Source: Alternaria dauci (taxonomy: Eukaryota; Ascomycota; Dothideomycetes; Pleosporales; Pleosporaceae). From it: DNA of 64,000 bases. Location of the stretch: contig NC_091278.1 in assembly GCF_042100115.1 (NCBI RefSeq), forward strand, positions 248,001-312,000, given 5' to 3'. Of this stretch, positions 62,723 through 64,000 are shown one piece after another. How positions within the stretch are numbered: position 1 is the first letter of the stretch; every line of letters starts with the position of its first letter. The notes beneath the pieces were generated by a model that did not search any database, was not told the origin of the DNA, and saw nothing but the letters and a program-made list of their open reading frames with translations. Position numbers and translations under genes: made by a program.

Positions 62723-64000
62723 ATGCAACACCTACTCCTGACATGCATTCTTGTTGCAGTGGCAACGTGGGGAGCCTCGATCGCATATTCAAGAATATAC
62801 ACTCCATTACATCCTCTCGAGCGTTTAACCGATGTTGCCGAGGACCACTTCCAGTCTTTGGCGGCTCACGAAGCTCATACATACGCGCAGGCGGTAAAGT
62901 CATACCGACACCGACGCGGACGATGTCCACCACCAGGCTTCCGAGTCTTCTACGAACGCCTTCAACAGTCAGGAGGGATCTCGATCGAGCCATTCTGGGA
63001 TCAGATCTACGATGACTTGGAACCATTCTGGGGCGTCCCAGCAGAGACCACGCAGAGTGCTGCGGCCTCGCTGGTCTCTCTCGCCAGATTTCAGAAGCCC
63101 ATTGAAAGACTCCAAGGATTCTCTTTTCGACGTGGAGAAGTTCGAGCTAGTTGCCCGAAAGAAGACATGACCTGCGATGATCAACTGAGTTTGCTAAGGA
63201 GAATCGCCCCGCTGTTGCCGGATGTTGACGTGGTGGTGAGTGTGCATGCCTCGCCTCGTGTGCTCGTTCCTTGGTCTGTGATGGAGCAAGCCCGACAGCA
63301 GGCACGCCAGCATATCCTTCTAGCATCACGCTCCGCAGGCGCCCAGATTCATGTTCATGCGGGCATCAGCAGGGCCGTCCATTCTGATGAGGAAGACGTC
63401 GTGAAGGGATGGAATCGAGGTAAGCCACGGCGCCGGCATGTGCGAAGCTTCTCGGGTTGACTTTTGGACTGCGCGCAGATATCCCTCCATACGCTTTCCG
63501 CAGCGTCGTCTGTCCTCCACAAAACTCACCGTCCGATCACGTACCACTGGCGAATTCTGCTGTCCAAGACGTGTGCGCTCAACCAGAGTTGGCCGGTATC
63601 CACGGCACGATGTTGGCGCCTCACATGGTGTCGACATCGTCTACCCTTCTACCCATTTTCTCCTCAACGCACATACGACACGTGAGCGCCGAAATCACAG
63701 TCCCTGACTTATGGACGTGGGTGGACGAACCCAGTTTCAGCCTCCCTGAACACTTGGTCAACTCGTCCGTGGGCGTGGCGTGGTCAGAGAAGCACAACAA
63801 GGCCATCTGGCGGGGCTCGAACACTGGAGGCAGGCATAATTCCTTGACGTGGATGAAGTCCCATCGCCATCGTTTTGTAGCTCTAATGAACTCCACTTTC
63901 CTTGAAGCTGTCAGCGGTGGTCAAACCGACTGGACTAATGCTTCTCTGGGGAACATAGCGACCATCGAACCACCACACTCTGACTGGATGAACGAGCATC
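62723..64000 (+). CDS. GT90-family glycosyltransferase (partial, runs off window)
   Basis: Exon 1 is 62723-63419; a 59-bp intron (GTAAGC..GCGCAG) leads to exon 2 from 63479 to beyond the window end. It opens with a signal anchor (MQHLLLTCILVAVATWGASI). RRGRCPPPGF, FWDQIYDDLEPFWGVP and KAIWRGSNTGG are signatures of GT90 (Cap10/POGLUT-like) transferases, Golgi-type enzymes that add xylose or glucose to proteins or polysaccharides. The C-terminal part of the domain is missing. Being 139 bp from the precursor and on the same strand, it may be a cluster member, which would be unusual for dikaritins; it may also be an unrelated neighbour. Confidence 0.85.

Overview
The window looks like a nuclear segment from a filamentous ascomycete, most likely a Dothideomycete of the order Pleosporales. 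The evidence is intron-poor genes with short GT..AG introns (about 50-95 bp, often with a CTAAC-type branch site), a frequency (frq) clock gene, a phiA-type cell-wall protein, and a sharply bounded AT-rich block whose transposon carries changes typical of repeat-induced point mutation (RIP). The order is an inference from the style of the proteins, not something I could test.

Layout. 1-4445 is an AT-rich block with no open frame. It holds a decayed pogo/Fot1-type DNA transposon with inverted repeats and a CCHC-knuckle relic, plus three copies of another repeat. At about 4450-4560 it changes abruptly to ordinary composition at a poly-C tract. 4800-24600 carries a small Cys-rich (DnaJ-type CxxCxGxG) protein, an uncharacterised fungal protein, a Bor1-like anion transporter, a secreted L-amino-acid oxidase, an epoxide-hydrolase-like enzyme, an extended short-chain reductase, a protein kinase whose frame continues past its stop, arginase, a DUF167 protein and PhiA. 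27000-34500 is a housekeeping core: Cmr1 WD40 protein, Coq9 and the clock gene frq with a long 5' region.

35400-41300 holds lineage-specific proteins and a secreted, GPI-anchored App1-domain protein. 42300-49640 is a likely nitrogen-scavenging cluster. It contains a fused biuret-hydrolase-like plus allophanate-hydrolase-like (amidase) enzyme, a divergently transcribed NCS1 nucleobase/allantoin-type permease, and a Zn2Cys6 regulator of the Dal81/TamA style. The shared promoter has six GATA-factor sites. 51500-56900 has a conserved small protein, a SET-domain protein and a repetitive GPI-type cell-wall protein.

59300-64000 is the most exciting part: the left portion of what looks like an undescribed fungal RiPP (dikaritin/UstY-type) cluster. 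Two membrane-tethered proteins, each with two HxxHC motifs (one a clear UstYa/DUF3328 member), are divergently transcribed. Next comes an 80-residue secreted precursor with two KKR-bounded copies of the heptapeptide ATYIDLF, and then a GT90 glycosyltransferase that runs off the window. The inferred logic is secretion of the precursor, Kex2-type cleavage at KKR, oxidative Tyr cyclisation by the UstY proteins, and possibly glycosylation. The cluster very probably continues to the right.

Splice sites were chosen by eye from frame continuity and consensus; each is testable with RNA reads.
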